Origin: Tethya wilhelma
Lineage: Eukaryota > Porifera > Demospongiae > Tethyida > Tethyidae
Direction of reading: 5' to 3'
NCBI GenBank assembly: GCA_964030475.1
Contig: CAXIPT010000011.1
Location: 1,015,899 to 1,079,898, forward strand
Length of the DNA stretch: 64,000 bases
Positions 47,501 to 60,238 of this stretch are shown piece by piece. The translations under genes were made by a program, and so were the position numbers. The stretch's first letter is position 1. Each line of letters starts with the position of its first letter. Under the pieces are notes generated by a model, which saw nothing but the letters and a program-made list of their open reading frames with translations, had not been told where the DNA came from and ran no database searches.

Positions 47501-48153
47501 CTTTTTCTAGTGCCTTGGCTGAGAGCAAAATCAAACTGGAAGTGTCTTCATTGGATTAACAAACTAAAACCATTTTTCGATGTAAATTATGGCCCCCTCA
47601 AAGATCGTCAACAGTACTGGATTGGACTGCTACTACTGGTTCGAGGACTTCTCTTCATCTTAAAGTTACTAACAATAACATCAAAAGTCTCACAAAATGT
47701 TAATCTTGCAGTTATTATCATCACTGTTGCTGTGCTTTTGGCTCATCCTCCCCCTTACAAAAAGTGGTATGTATCTCTTCTAGAAAATTCATTCCTTTTG
47801 AACATTATCGTTTTTTGTGCCATTGTGGTCAGTATTGGAGAGCGGAACAAAACAGCTGCATCAATCTTGTCAATCAGTACCGTATTGCCCTGGTTCAATT
47901 TGCTACGGTAGTCTTTGCTCATACATATGTTGCCATATTCCGACTAAAACCATGCAAGAATTTTCACTCACAGCTAAATCAGCACAAGTGGCCCTGGTTT
48001 GGTTTAAGGAGTAAAGATGTGGCACACAATAACATTGAGCCATCTCATGCTTCTATTGGAAGACCTCCAAGTCCAACTGTAGTAGGAGAAGATAGATACA
48101 TTTTGTTGAAAGATACATTAATGTACGATAGTGATGTAGATGATAAAAGCTGA
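44523..48153 (+). pseudogene. Beta-helix / multi-TM paralogue, copy 2 (two frameshifts)
   Basis: A tandem paralogue of 40090-43733 with the same architecture: signal peptide (VVGLLLLQQSTILPASA), beta-helix ectodomain (FTNNLAYEGGGLVLVNS), linker (CPPGFILSDSGCKCNHD, GTLCGGCREGYSLVLG) and multi-TM domain. A one-nt deletion near 46430 (CCATTTTTAG versus CCAATTTTTAG in copy 1) moves the frame from the ectodomain reading (ends 46520) to the linker/TM reading. A five-nt insertion near 47880 (AGTACCGTATTGCC versus AGTATTGCT) shifts it again, so the last helix and tail read in the frame ending 48153. With both breaks uncorrected it cannot make the full protein. The TM part is much closer to copy 1 than the ectodomain is. 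It could be a pseudogene or carry base errors. Confidence 0.72.
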
Positions 48154-48822
48154 TTGACAGATCGAACTTTTCAAGTTCTTTAAAATTGTACATGTACACT
48201 TACATATGACATTGTGTGTGAGACTGTTTAAATAGCTATTATCTGTGTGTTATTGTGTTCTATAATCTGCATTTGGACTGCAATCATTATTTTGTCACGT
48301 GTATAACTTTGTTGAATCTATATTTGGAAAATGGATGATAGTATTAAACAATAACCTTGTTTTCTGGATTTGTCAACATTATAAATATAGTAGGAGTATA
48401 CAGAGAAACCTCCGAACAAAGGACACTTTGGGGACAATATAAATTCGGCTTGTTTGTCCTTTGTAGAGAGGTTGTCCTCTTCTCGGAGGTTCTGTTTGTA
48501 TTGCTACAATAGGGAAATGGAATTTTTGGGAACCAAAAATTGTCCTTTGTTGAGAGGTTTATAATACAGTGTCCCTATCTCGGAGGGTCCACTATCGGAG
48601 GTTCTAGTGTATATGTGTAATAAACTTTGGTTAAGTTGTTGGATTAAGCATGCATGCTCTTTAAGTTTTGTTTGTGGATTGAAAAGTATTGAAAATGATC
48701 AGATGTAACTTCAGATAAAACAAGTATTGCATTGATAATTATTTTTGGCATACATATGCACAAAGCTGCCTAAATTAATTCATAATTTCATAATTATGAT
48801 TATAAGACATTGTAGTTCAGTG

Positions 48823-48856
<34 letters not shown>

Positions 48857-48886
48857 CAATGGACTATACAGTATCATATTTGTTTG
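48154..48886. other. intergenic, beta-helix copy 2 to TAF12
   Basis: Contains the interspersed repeat at 48405-48612 and a GT run at 48823-48854. No further gene is visible. Confidence 0.5.
48405..48612. repeat. interspersed repeat with CTTTGT.GAGAGG / CGGAGGTTCT motifs
   Basis: Repeated internal phrases TGTCCTTTGTAGAGAGGTTG, TGTCCTTTGTTGAGAGGTTT, TCTCGGAGGTTCTG and ATCGGAGGTTCTAG. A degraded relative lies at 50630-50855 in CSN5 intron 2. Confidence 0.55.
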
Positions 48887-49680
48887 CTATCTTCGTGACT
48901 TCTTGATCTGGTTGACTCTCTGAAATTGAATATAAACACAATTACATCATCATTACATCACACACAGGCACTACAAGTAATTTTACGTAACACTGTACAT
49001 AGTAGCTATAGCCTCACTCCTAAGCTCCTATACTTAGTGCAGTTTACAAAAAAATTCTTGAAGGAGGCTGAGAATGAGGCTAACACAATCAGACACTAGA
49101 TCTCAAGTTAAGCAATGATCAATACACGCACACACACACACACACACTGAATGCATGTAGAGCTCAAGTCAAGCCTTACTTGTTTATGTGCTTCAGTAGC
49201 CACTGACTTCTTGGCAGTGGTGGCTCTGGACTGAGACGTGGTGCCATCGGATTCAGAGGGGAAACCAGGAATGTACATGTTCCAAGCACGTTCTGGAACA
49301 AAGGGAAGGGGGACCACAAAATGAATCAATGTGGCATAAACACAACAAACAAACAAACTAACAAAAAGGTACAGCTATCAAAGATAAAAGTACTTCATGG
49401 CCCAGAAAGTCATCACTAGTACAATTCATACAGAATGATGTCTTGCTCAATCATGTGGGCATACAAGAGAGAGAAAGCTACATGTACTTTAATATTTGAA
49501 AGTTTTGTATAGCATTAATTGTGTGTATATATGTCACTGCATGTACATGACTAGTACCTAGATGTAGTTGGAGGTCTTTTGTTTCCAGTGTGGTCGACTT
49601 TCGATGTTTGGCTAGTTGACAGGATGAACTTACGACAGTCTCGATAAAGTCATCTGCCATCTGCATCAATAACTGTATAT

Positions 49681-49720
<40 letters not shown>

Positions 49721-50046
49721 CGCGCACGTGTCATTATTCTTACAAGCGTACAGTATATCAGTGACAGTATTTATAGGCATCCTATCATAGACAACTGAAA
49801 AAGAAGACTATAACTTCAAAGCATAAATAAAATTATTTGCTTATACTCACTTCTTCCACATCTTCATCTAGGACTTGCTTGGGGTCAACCTCAGCCACCA
49901 GATCCTGTAGCTTCTGTTGTGTAAGAAGAGACGACCCAGTACCTTTGGAAGAAAAATGAGAGCGCCATATTATGGTAGATAGCGCGTTATTTTTTTATAC
50001 AAAACCAATTTTTTGTTAAAAACCAAAACCTACCTTGACCTTCCAT
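48887..50046 (-). CDS. TAF12: TAF12 (TFIID/SAGA histone-fold subunit), 121 aa
   Basis: Exons (minus) 50034-50046 (ATG), 49851-49942, 49558-49672, 49180-49292 and 48887-48919 (stop) join in phase. The histone fold is recognisable: [55 protein letters not shown], then the diagnostic [10 protein letters not shown] and [16 protein letters not shown]. It pairs with TAF4 in TFIID and ADA1 in SAGA to support Pol II transcription. Length is near the conserved C-terminal core, without the long N-terminal extension seen in vertebrates. It is head-to-head with CSN5 at 53 bp. Confidence 0.95.
49683..49728. repeat. (GT)n-(GC)n tract in TAF12 intron 2
   Basis: A GT run passes into GCGCGCGCGCGC, an alternating purine-pyrimidine tract with Z-DNA potential (inference), adjacent to the acceptor of the histone-fold exon. 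Confidence 0.75.
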
Positions 50047-50099
50047 GTTTGTGTTTTGCTGATTCAGCAGAAAATTTTAATCGCATGACGTCATTCAAA
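50047..50099. promoter_or_regulatory. 53-bp bidirectional promoter, TAF12 / CSN5
   Basis: The divergent start codons are separated by 53 bp, which contain a CATGACGTCATTC palindrome: a perfect CRE-like TGACGTCA near 50086. Confidence 0.65.
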
Positions 50100-52311
<2,212 letters not shown>

Positions 52312-52442
52312 CAAAGAACCACAATTAATTTAATCTCATTATATATTTGTACGTGCTAATAATGTTATACCAATTTCAATGATTAGAGAAAGTTTGTCTT
52401 CCACTTGTTTCTTGATCTTAAGCTTATATTCCAAATATCTCT

Positions 52443-53547
52443 TCAAATGAGTAGTTTCTCGATGGCTTGTTGTAGCGACGTGATTTGTGATTTGAGTTGA
52501 GAGCCTTCGTTCACAGTCACGGCACAAGCTATGACGGGTCGTTCCACACCACACGCTCGACCCAGTGCTGTATGTGAGTAATGAATGAATGCATATTATG
52601 TGTGTGTGCCTACGTCCATTTGGCCATGGAGCATTACAGTCTTATCCCTAGAGGCCTAGATACCATTTCTTTTGACACACAGCATAATACTGCAGTTAAA
52701 ACTATATAGCTGTACAATAAGAAAGAAGGATATACAGTATAGATCAGGAAACTTTTGCCGTTAATTTTTTTTTTGCAACATGCATGCGTGAGTGGCAAAA
52801 ACTAAACGCAAGAAAGTATACGGCAATCTTACAGGATTGGATGAAATGGCAAACTATGTGTGCAGGGTGGATCCCATAGAAGCTATAGTAGTATCTCGTA
52901 ACTGCTTGTAAAATAACATTATCACAATGACAGTTCCTTTCAGTTTATCATGAACACAATACAAGCTACACAACCACAAAACAAACTAACCTGCTTTGGA
53001 GTGGATGAAGACATAAGGAACGTTCTTGTCCTCGCATAGCAATGGAAGGTGGAGTAGAATCTCCAGTGGCTCCGCATCGGCAGCCATCACTATAAATTCA
53101 GCGATACCTCGATTCAAAGTTTTGGTGGCTACACAATAAAAGTCAATATATATAACAGTCAAAAAGCTCTCAAATTATGTATACAGGGAAACTTAAAAAA
53201 CATTAAACTTTGGTGATTGAGCCATGCTACAATAGCAGGATTAAAGTCATCATCAATTTAGTTTAACTGTGAACTCAACTTAAAATTTATAAGCTCGGCC
53301 TATGAATAGAGTGACTCAAATATCATCCTTTGTTGGCTCTGTGTCTGACTTACCTTCATTTGCTCCCTTCTTGAGTTGCTTGTATGATGTAGCTTGGTGA
53401 ACAAGTTCTGTGATGGTCTTTGTTAGCTGTTGGTCTGCCAAAGGATAAGCTTTGGGGTTCACACTTTGCTCTGCACTTGCCTTGAAGCACAAAAGGAGTA
53501 TATTCTAATAATAGCATCAGCTATATTTAAAACCATTAGCTCACCAT
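52443..53547 (-). CDS. SNU13: SNU13 / NHP2L1 (15.5K) snRNP and snoRNP protein, 130 aa
   Basis: Exons (minus) 53354-53480, 52991-53128 and 52443-52567, preceded by a first coding exon that is just the ATG (53545-53547) before a GTGAGC donor; the result reads [17 protein letters not shown]. Conserved blocks: [60 protein letters not shown]. This is an L7Ae-family protein that binds kink-turns in U4 snRNA and box C/D snoRNAs. The start assignment is inferred from phase and family length. It is convergent with CSN5. Confidence 0.93.
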
Positions 53548-54253
53548 TTAGTTATATTCAACCATAGACAGTAAACACTTCAGCTCTACCTCCTCTCTGC
53601 TAGTCAAGCTTCACCGAGGAGTGATTTTATTTCTAGTACACGTGCTTTTGTGGCTACTCAGATCAAGTGCCAAAGCCTCTCCCATGGTTCCACCTCCAAG
53701 AGGAAGAAGGATACCACAAATTGATTTAATGAATACAAAGAAGCCAGAAGAAGCTATGCCAGACATGTAATTTTCTTTGGACCATCTTTGTGTAACCCTT
53801 TCTCCTGAGATAAAATCATATGCATGGGTACTCTTTTGTTCCATGCCATTTAAACTGAAATTTTATGCATGCATGCAGAATATATAGGCCATTGCCGGCA
53901 CTCGTTTACACGCTAGCTCTTCAAATTCACCCAATGCTCGCTCACTGAGATATAAATTGTTATGTTAAAGTTAATACCAGACTCTCTCCTTCCTATGTTT
54001 ACTTGGGGGAAGAAGCTGCATGGGCATGAGACTAACCATAGAAGCTGTAGCTCAGCTGCCATATGTAGGTAAAGGTCAGAGATGCAATCAATCACTTTTT
54101 TCCCACTGAATACGTCTACAGAGACTTTGTATAAGCTGACATTTACATGATGCATGCAAGCACAAAGACAACAGTAAGTAACAAATTGACACGGAACTGC
54201 TATAACTACCGTCTCTTTGCTTGTGTGTATGTATGTATGTGTGCATGGAAGGT
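53548..54253. other. intergenic, SNU13 upstream to inversin 3' end
   Basis: Contains a 5' UTR exon region for SNU13 presumably, and AT-rich sequence. I see no supported gene; the open frame 53913-54569 on the minus strand runs through the inversin 3' UTR and intron. Confidence 0.5.
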
Positions 54254-56674
54254 TCAATAGGTTGCAGTCAGGGATTGGTAGGAACCTACAAATCAAGTTG
54301 AAAAGGTGTAGTATTATACAAGTTTTTCGGTCATATTTTTCCCCTGGCTTTTCTTGCTCACCTTTAGAGAGTGTCGTAGGCTGGTAGCTCTGGACGGCAA
54401 AGTTAAACGACAGAGCTGCTGGACTAGGGATGAAGTAGAGATAGGCGGGACGGACCATGGGCTTGGGTTTGGGGGGCTCGTATCGTACCGCCTGCATCTC
54501 ATTGCCTGAGGGGAAAAAATATAATTCATAAAGGAGGTTTCTTTTAACCATCGAACAACCGGTTGACAATATACATCACACAAAATTAATATTGTAATAA
54601 TACAACTAAATTGACCAAATTCTTAAACATCTTGGGTTGTCAGTAATAGTCCAATATGAAGCAAGCTTTTTCACACTTACCATAAACTTTCTGTACCAGT
54701 GCTCTCTGTCTGGCTGCCAGTACACTGGGAGTCCAGTCGTGAAGGACCCGCTGTCTTTGAAGGGTCTTTCTGAGGAGCTTCCTGCGAAGGTACTGCCTCC
54801 AAGCCAGCTGGATGATGAGAGCAGCCAGTTCTCTTCTCCATTCAATGCTCCCTCTCTGTGTGTAGAAGTCAATATACATGCACTCATTTAACATTTACCA
54901 TAAGGACTATTATTATTTTCAGGTACTAATTTTAGCAAATTTAAAGGGGAGCCTATTTGGCATGTATTAATTTATAATTTTCTCAAATATTTAATTTTAG
55001 TGCATACTTAAATTAGCAAAAATGTCATCATTTACTAAAATCGCTAAAATTAGTACTCAAGCATCTGTCAAACAATGTGCACTGAATATAGCTAATCCAT
55101 TATACTGTTCACTTGTATCATTGGATTGTGATGATGCCAGTGAACACAGGCATTAATCACACTATGTGTAACGACACAAAAACTACTCACAGCATAGATT
55201 GAGAACACAAATGTACAGTACCCTAACCATTGTAGGAACAAATGGACATGTGGGAGAGACAGTATCTAGTAGCTTGCGTACCTGGAGTGCTTTGTTCTGA
55301 GCCTCGATGGTCTCGCGGTGTCGTTTGATTCTGATGTACCTCCTCCAGGCCAACTGGATGACAAGAGCCGCCTTTGTCTTCTGTCGATACAGACTCACTC
55401 TCTCCTTCTCCTTGGCCGCTAGCTCAACCGTTTTCTAGAACAAAAAAAAAACAAAAAGATTGAAAAACTTTTCTTTCTTTTTTTTCCTTTTCCAAACGGT
55501 AGATTGTATATGCTTGAATCATCTTGCTTACCAATTGAGTAAAGCTCCACGATTTCAACTGTTGCATCTGTTGACCAGCATCTCTTAGCCTTGCTTCCAG
55601 TTCTCTAAACATTACATCATCATTACATCATTCAATAGCAAAAAAATTACATCACCATTACATCATTCATAATTATCATCATTCAAAATTACATCATCAT
55701 TACATCATTCACACTAAGTACCTTCGTCTCTCCGCTCCGCTATCCTCAGTAACAACAGGCGTCGGTCTGCCATCACTTGCAGAGCCTACCTCAGACGCCA
55801 TTTTACTCTCGTCTTTACCAGCAACCACCACTTGTTGCTGAGCAGGCTTTCCTTGAGCAGCACCCTTCTTCAACATCCCGCTGTACTTCTTGCGAACCAA
55901 GAACCCACGCACGCATTTCTGAATCATGTTGGCAGCTAGCTCTTGGATGCTCGATATGGAGAGACCACCGCTTTCAATGAGCAACTGAGCTGCTTCTTGA
56001 TGTCCACCAATAATGGCGTAGTCGAGAGGTGTCAGTCGACCTCCGTCCACTTCCATCACGTTCGGGTTAGCCCCTGCCGTTAGTAGGTGATGAATGACGT
56101 CCATGTGGCCGACCGAGCATGCCCAGTGGAGGGCGGTAATGCCTTCGTCGTCTTGTAGGGTAACGTTGGCCCCACCTTCTTCCAGTAGCACGTGGACACA
56201 CTCACTGAACCCACCGTAGGCAGCACAGTGGAGGGCTGTCCGACTGGATGGGTATGTATAACAATACACAAGTTATCTTTCAGTCAAACTCACAATCAAC
56301 ACAAAAAATGATAAATATACCATGCTTTGATGATAAGACTACAATAGTGAAATTTACTCAAAGCAGCAAGAGTATATAATGCAGTTCACACACAACTTTT
56401 TATCATCAAAATTTGGCTCTCGAGTGTGTGTGATAACTCACCCTCCTGAGTCTTGTGTATCGGCCGGCAGTCCTTGATGAATGAGGGAAGAGCAAATGGC
56501 CGAGTGTCCCCCGGAGGCGGCCCAGTGGAGGCAGCTCCGGCCACTCGTGTCCCTCAGTTCAACGGAGGCATTGGCGTGGAGCAGAATTACAATGACCTCT
56601 GTGTGACCTCTCTCGCAGGCTCGGAAGAGAGGGGTGTGGCCATTCACGTCCACCATGTTGACATCGGCACCATG
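54254..56674 (-). CDS. INVS: Inversin, C-terminal half (ankyrin repeats + IQ motifs)
   Basis: Exons (minus) 56442-56674, 55722-56243, 55532-55604, 55282-55434, 54681-54855, 54362-54505 and 54254-54285 (stop) join in phase, about 444 aa. They begin with the last ankyrin repeats (NGHTPLFRACERGHTEV, GRTALHCAAYGGFSECV, EGITALHWACSVGHMDV, RLTPLDYAIIGGHQEAA). Then come SISSIQELAANMIQKCVRG and two IQ motifs (ALVIQLAWRRYIR, ALIIQLAWRQYLRRK). Order and wording follow inversin (nephrocystin-2), a ciliary/calmodulin-binding scaffold in Wnt-PCP and left-right signalling. The first exon's TAG acceptor (56675-56677) directly abuts the n at 56678. The N-terminal repeats are found on the other strand at 61246-63796; see findings. 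Confidence 0.88.
55611..55714. repeat. ATTACATCATC tandem repeat in inversin intron
   Basis: About eight ATTACATCATcATTACATCATTC units between two inversin exons. A related ATGATGTAAT array lies at 38722-38775 in La intron 9. Confidence 0.75.
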
Positions 56675-56677
56675 CTA

Positions 56678-56678
56678 N
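56678..56678. other. single-n contig join (suspect orientation)
   Basis: To the left is an inversin intron acceptor on the minus strand; to the right is mid-exon of CCDC47 on the plus strand. Both genes are truncated here, and inversin's missing part lies in the wrong orientation to the right. Confidence 0.9.
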
Positions 56679-58687
56679 TGCAAGCGAAACCGTTCTGGCA
56701 AGTGTACATCTTAGAGATGCTAATTGTTGTGGTCATGGTTCTCTACCTGATCAGTTACTTTGTGGGCCGAACAAGAAATGGATCGCTAGCTCATTCTTGG
56801 TACAAAGATGTATTAAAGTACTGTAGCCTCATTTTTGTGCCATAACCCCTCTTCTGTTTTTGTTGGTTTTCTACAATTATTTGGAGGGAAATCTTGAGAA
56901 TGAGACTAGTGTTGTAGTCGTCACTAGTGCTGGGTTGTTTGGATTTTGTGTGACAGTTATGTTCTATTTATGTTTTATAAAGGTTGGAGTCGCATTCCAA
57001 GTTGTTGACGGAACAGTTTGCACTAGTTGGTAAGAGTTCTAAGTTGAAACTACCTTTTCCCTTCTAGTTGTGAATTTGTGTTTGTGTGTGTGTGTGTGTG
57101 TATAGGTGACAGTGGTGAAGGGGAGGAGCCTACAGAGGGTGAAATTATCCGAGAAAATGACAGCATTTTCAAGATTTGGTCAACGGGGAGAGCCAACTGT
57201 ATTGGGATGCTAATCCATATGAAAGTGAGTAAAATAAGAGCGCCCCTCTGTAAATTGGCAGTAAATTATCTCTCTTATTTCGCTTTCTATAGTTGTGTAG
57301 AAGGCACGACTTGTTCTCAATGTTTACTGGACTTATCTCACCAGAGTACGACACCATCGTAAGTTGTTCTCACCTTCGTTCAGTTCCCAGGCTTTCCAAG
57401 GGATGTGTGCTTGAATGAAAGACAGAGTATAAGATCTTTGTGTATGTGCATGTTAGAGGAGTGCCTGGGTGTAATGTTGTAGAGTAATCTATGATAATAT
57501 GCCTCAATCAAAGTACACCATTTGCTTTTCTTGTTGAATCATGCAATCCTTAGACAATTGTTTTGTATAAGATCTGTTCATTGATGTACACATTAGATGA
57601 GTGCCTGGGAGTGATCGAAGCTGTGTTGGTCTATGATTACACACATGTCAATGTACCATTTTGTTTGTCTTTATTGCTCAATCTTGCAATCCTTAGACAA
57701 TCGTTTTCCAACTTGGTGAGGAGGACATGGACAGTTTTGTCGTGGCAGTCGGTCAGAAAAAAGTTCTTCAGAAGATGCACAAGGACTACGAAGACTTGGT
57801 ACATTCTCAAGCTAAAATGTGTAGTTTTTTGTTTTTTCAACCCAGTTTGCACGTGTGATTCTGTAGAACAACTTCTGTTCAGCTCCACGCCCTGCTAACA
57901 AGTCGAACGATGAGAAGCTGTTCATTCTGTCTGAAATTGGCGACGCCTCGAGCATCTTTCTCTCAGACAGAGTGACTAGTTTTCTCAACAAGCATCCCGA
58001 TACCGTTGAAAGCATTCATGTGTCGGATCAGTATACGGGCTTTGTGCAAGAAAAGTGAGTCGCATAAGCTTTGATAAGTTCACTCTTGTAGATCAGACTG
58101 CACCTGGTTTTACATTCACATGTATAAGGAAAGTTTAGTCCTTTTCTCTCTAAGAGGGGTGTTTTTTTCCTAGCTCTCTTTTGTTCCCTGTTATCATATA
58201 CCTCAGTCATTAATGGTTTACTGGTTGTATGATGATACAACTGCAGGGATGATTCTGAAGTGGTGGTTGTTAGAAAGCCTGAGAAACGGATTCAATTCAC
58301 TTTCAGAGGTCAGTCAGTAAAACGTGTTGCTACACCTACTCTTTCTCAACCCATTGTGCTGCTGCTTGTCACATATTGTTGCATGTATGGGGGTATACAA
58401 TATCTATTGTTAGTGTACATAGTAAGCTACTGTATGTATGTATGTATCTAGTGATTGTTGTGCTCTCAAATGCCCCTCCCCACAATAGCGACCTTTGATG
58501 GCAAAGAAGACCCTCACATGAAGTTTGCACTGCAACTCTTGGACCACGTTAAATCCATACGACTAAACAGAGATGTAAGAACAGAGAACTAAAATAAGTT
58601 TTTTAGTGTTGTTCTCTTATGCTAGAGTAGTGAATCTATATGAAACTTTGTAGCTTCCTTCGTGACTTGGGATGGTTGGTTGGTTGG

Positions 58688-58734
<47 letters not shown>

Positions 58735-59531
58735 AGGCTAGAGACAAAGCGCTGAAAAACCGAAGTAAAGTTGCTGCTCAAATCGAAAAACTCCAGCACA
58801 GCCAGCGTCAAGAAGCAGCTCAACAACGCCGCGAGGAAAAGAAGAGAGCGGAAAAAGAGAAAATGCTACAAGAAAGTGATCCTGAGAAGACAAGAAAATG
58901 GGAGGTTAGTAAAAAAAATTTTGTACCGTATAGCCGGAAATATTGACAGGAATTTTAATTTGATGGCTTGACGGTCAAAGTCCAAATGGTCAAATTTAAA
59001 TCCGCCAATATTTTAGGTGCTGTATATGAATGCATTTTGCGCACGCGCAAATTGTCAAATTTAAATTCGTCAATATTTTTATTTTACGTTCTGCGGAGCA
59101 AACCGTCAAATTTTTTTACCGTCAATATTTCCGGCTATACGGTAGTTCAATGGTTATCACTGTCAGCAAGAAATACAGAGAAATTCACCAATCAGTAATT
59201 AGTTGGATTGTTCAAAAACTAGTTGGGGTGGGAGGGAGACATCATGACGTGGATAATAGTCTGAAAATAGTTTAACACAGAGGTTAGAAGTTATTCTTTT
59301 CACCAGGTTGTCATCGAGATAGTACCTCTACATGATCATAATTCATGCACACAACCAAATAACCTGTTTCAGACTAAAGGTTTAACCATTGACAGTTTTA
59401 TACCACAGTATTTATTTTTATTTTTGCTCATTTGTTTTTTGTTTGTTTGTTTGTAGGAGAGGGAAGCTAGGCGTGAGAGAAGGAAGATGCAGCCTAAGGG
59501 CAAGAACGTTAAAGTGAGGACATCAATGTAA
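56679..59531 (+). CDS. CCDC47: CCDC47 (ER multipass-translocon PAT-complex subunit), 5'-truncated
   Basis: Exons <56679-56817, 56983-57029, 57106-57224, 57293-57358, 57697-57798, 57867-58054, 58247-58308, 58489-58574, 58737-58904 and 59457-59531 join in phase. A TM helix (LEMLIVVVMVLYLISYFVG) is followed by RNGSLAHSWYK, KLLTEQFALVG, IWSTGRANCIGMLI, EEDMDSFVVAVGQKKVL, LFILSEIGD, ESIHVSDQYTGF, and the charged tail HSQRQEAAQQRREEKKRAEKE. It is an ER membrane protein acting with Asterix in membrane-protein insertion. The acidic luminal N-terminus and signal peptide are missing because the contig starts within the exon. The stop codon overlaps a canonical AATAAA at 59530-59535. Confidence 0.92.
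56821..56909. repeat. foldback repeat of the GCCTCnTTCCCAGGCT family
   Basis: GTAGCCTCATTTTTGTGCC... to CTTGAGAATGAGACTAG in CCDC47. Another member is at 49005-49082 in the TAF12 3' intron. Confidence 0.6.
58691..58734 (+). repeat. (CA)n tract ending in a splice acceptor
   Basis: The CA run continues into CACACCAG, the acceptor of the CCDC47 exon at 58737, with no separate pyrimidine tract. Confidence 0.8.
58924..59143. mobile_element. MITE, ACCGTATAGCCGG ends (220 bp)
   Basis: TACCGTATAGCCGGAAATATTG to CAATATTTCCGGCTATACGGTA, in the last CCDC47 intron. It contains paired GTCAAATTTAAAT blocks. Confidence 0.8.
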
Positions 59532-59742
59532 TAAACACCCACTGGTAGTGAAGGACTCTAGGCAAAATGTTTGAAATCTATCGTTATTAAAAATATTATA
59601 AAAGCATGATATTTTGTACATACATAAATAAGTATATTATAATTATTGCAAAGTGTACAAATTTATTGTGCTTGCTATAATATAATATTATAAAGTTTAC
59701 ATACAGTATACATTGTCAATAAGGATAGTAGGGTTTTTGATC

Positions 59743-60190
59743 TTAGATTGGAGGGAGCTTTAGTTTTGGAGGGACTTTAGCAAACCTATAAAGGTATATA
59801 TACAGTACCATAATTATGTTTACAATATTATGCGTGGTGTACACAGCATGATGTGTATGTGTGATGCTTACTTTTTCATTGTGAAACATTTTGGTGATGA
59901 ATCTGTTGATGTACTGGCATTGACGGCTCGTTGCTTTATCGTGTGCTCTTGCAACTTTTTCTTCTGTGCCAGCCGCCTTGCCTGTATTGTACAAGCATGC
60001 AATGAAAATGTGTGTTGGAATTGGTTCAACTTTAAAATCACACATAACATACTCATAGCTAAGTTATCTTGACTGCCATATTATTGAAAATAATTATTAA
60101 TGCTTTGTGTGTGTACCTTAGCCTAAGATCAATTCACTGTGTCATGTAACTCGAACTAACACAAAGTTACACAAGGAGAGATTGGTAATG

Positions 60191-60238
<48 letters not shown>

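Noticed and set aside
57563..57898. 111-codon plus-strand frame in CCDC47
   Set aside because: Out-of-frame shadow across the exon at 57697-57798.
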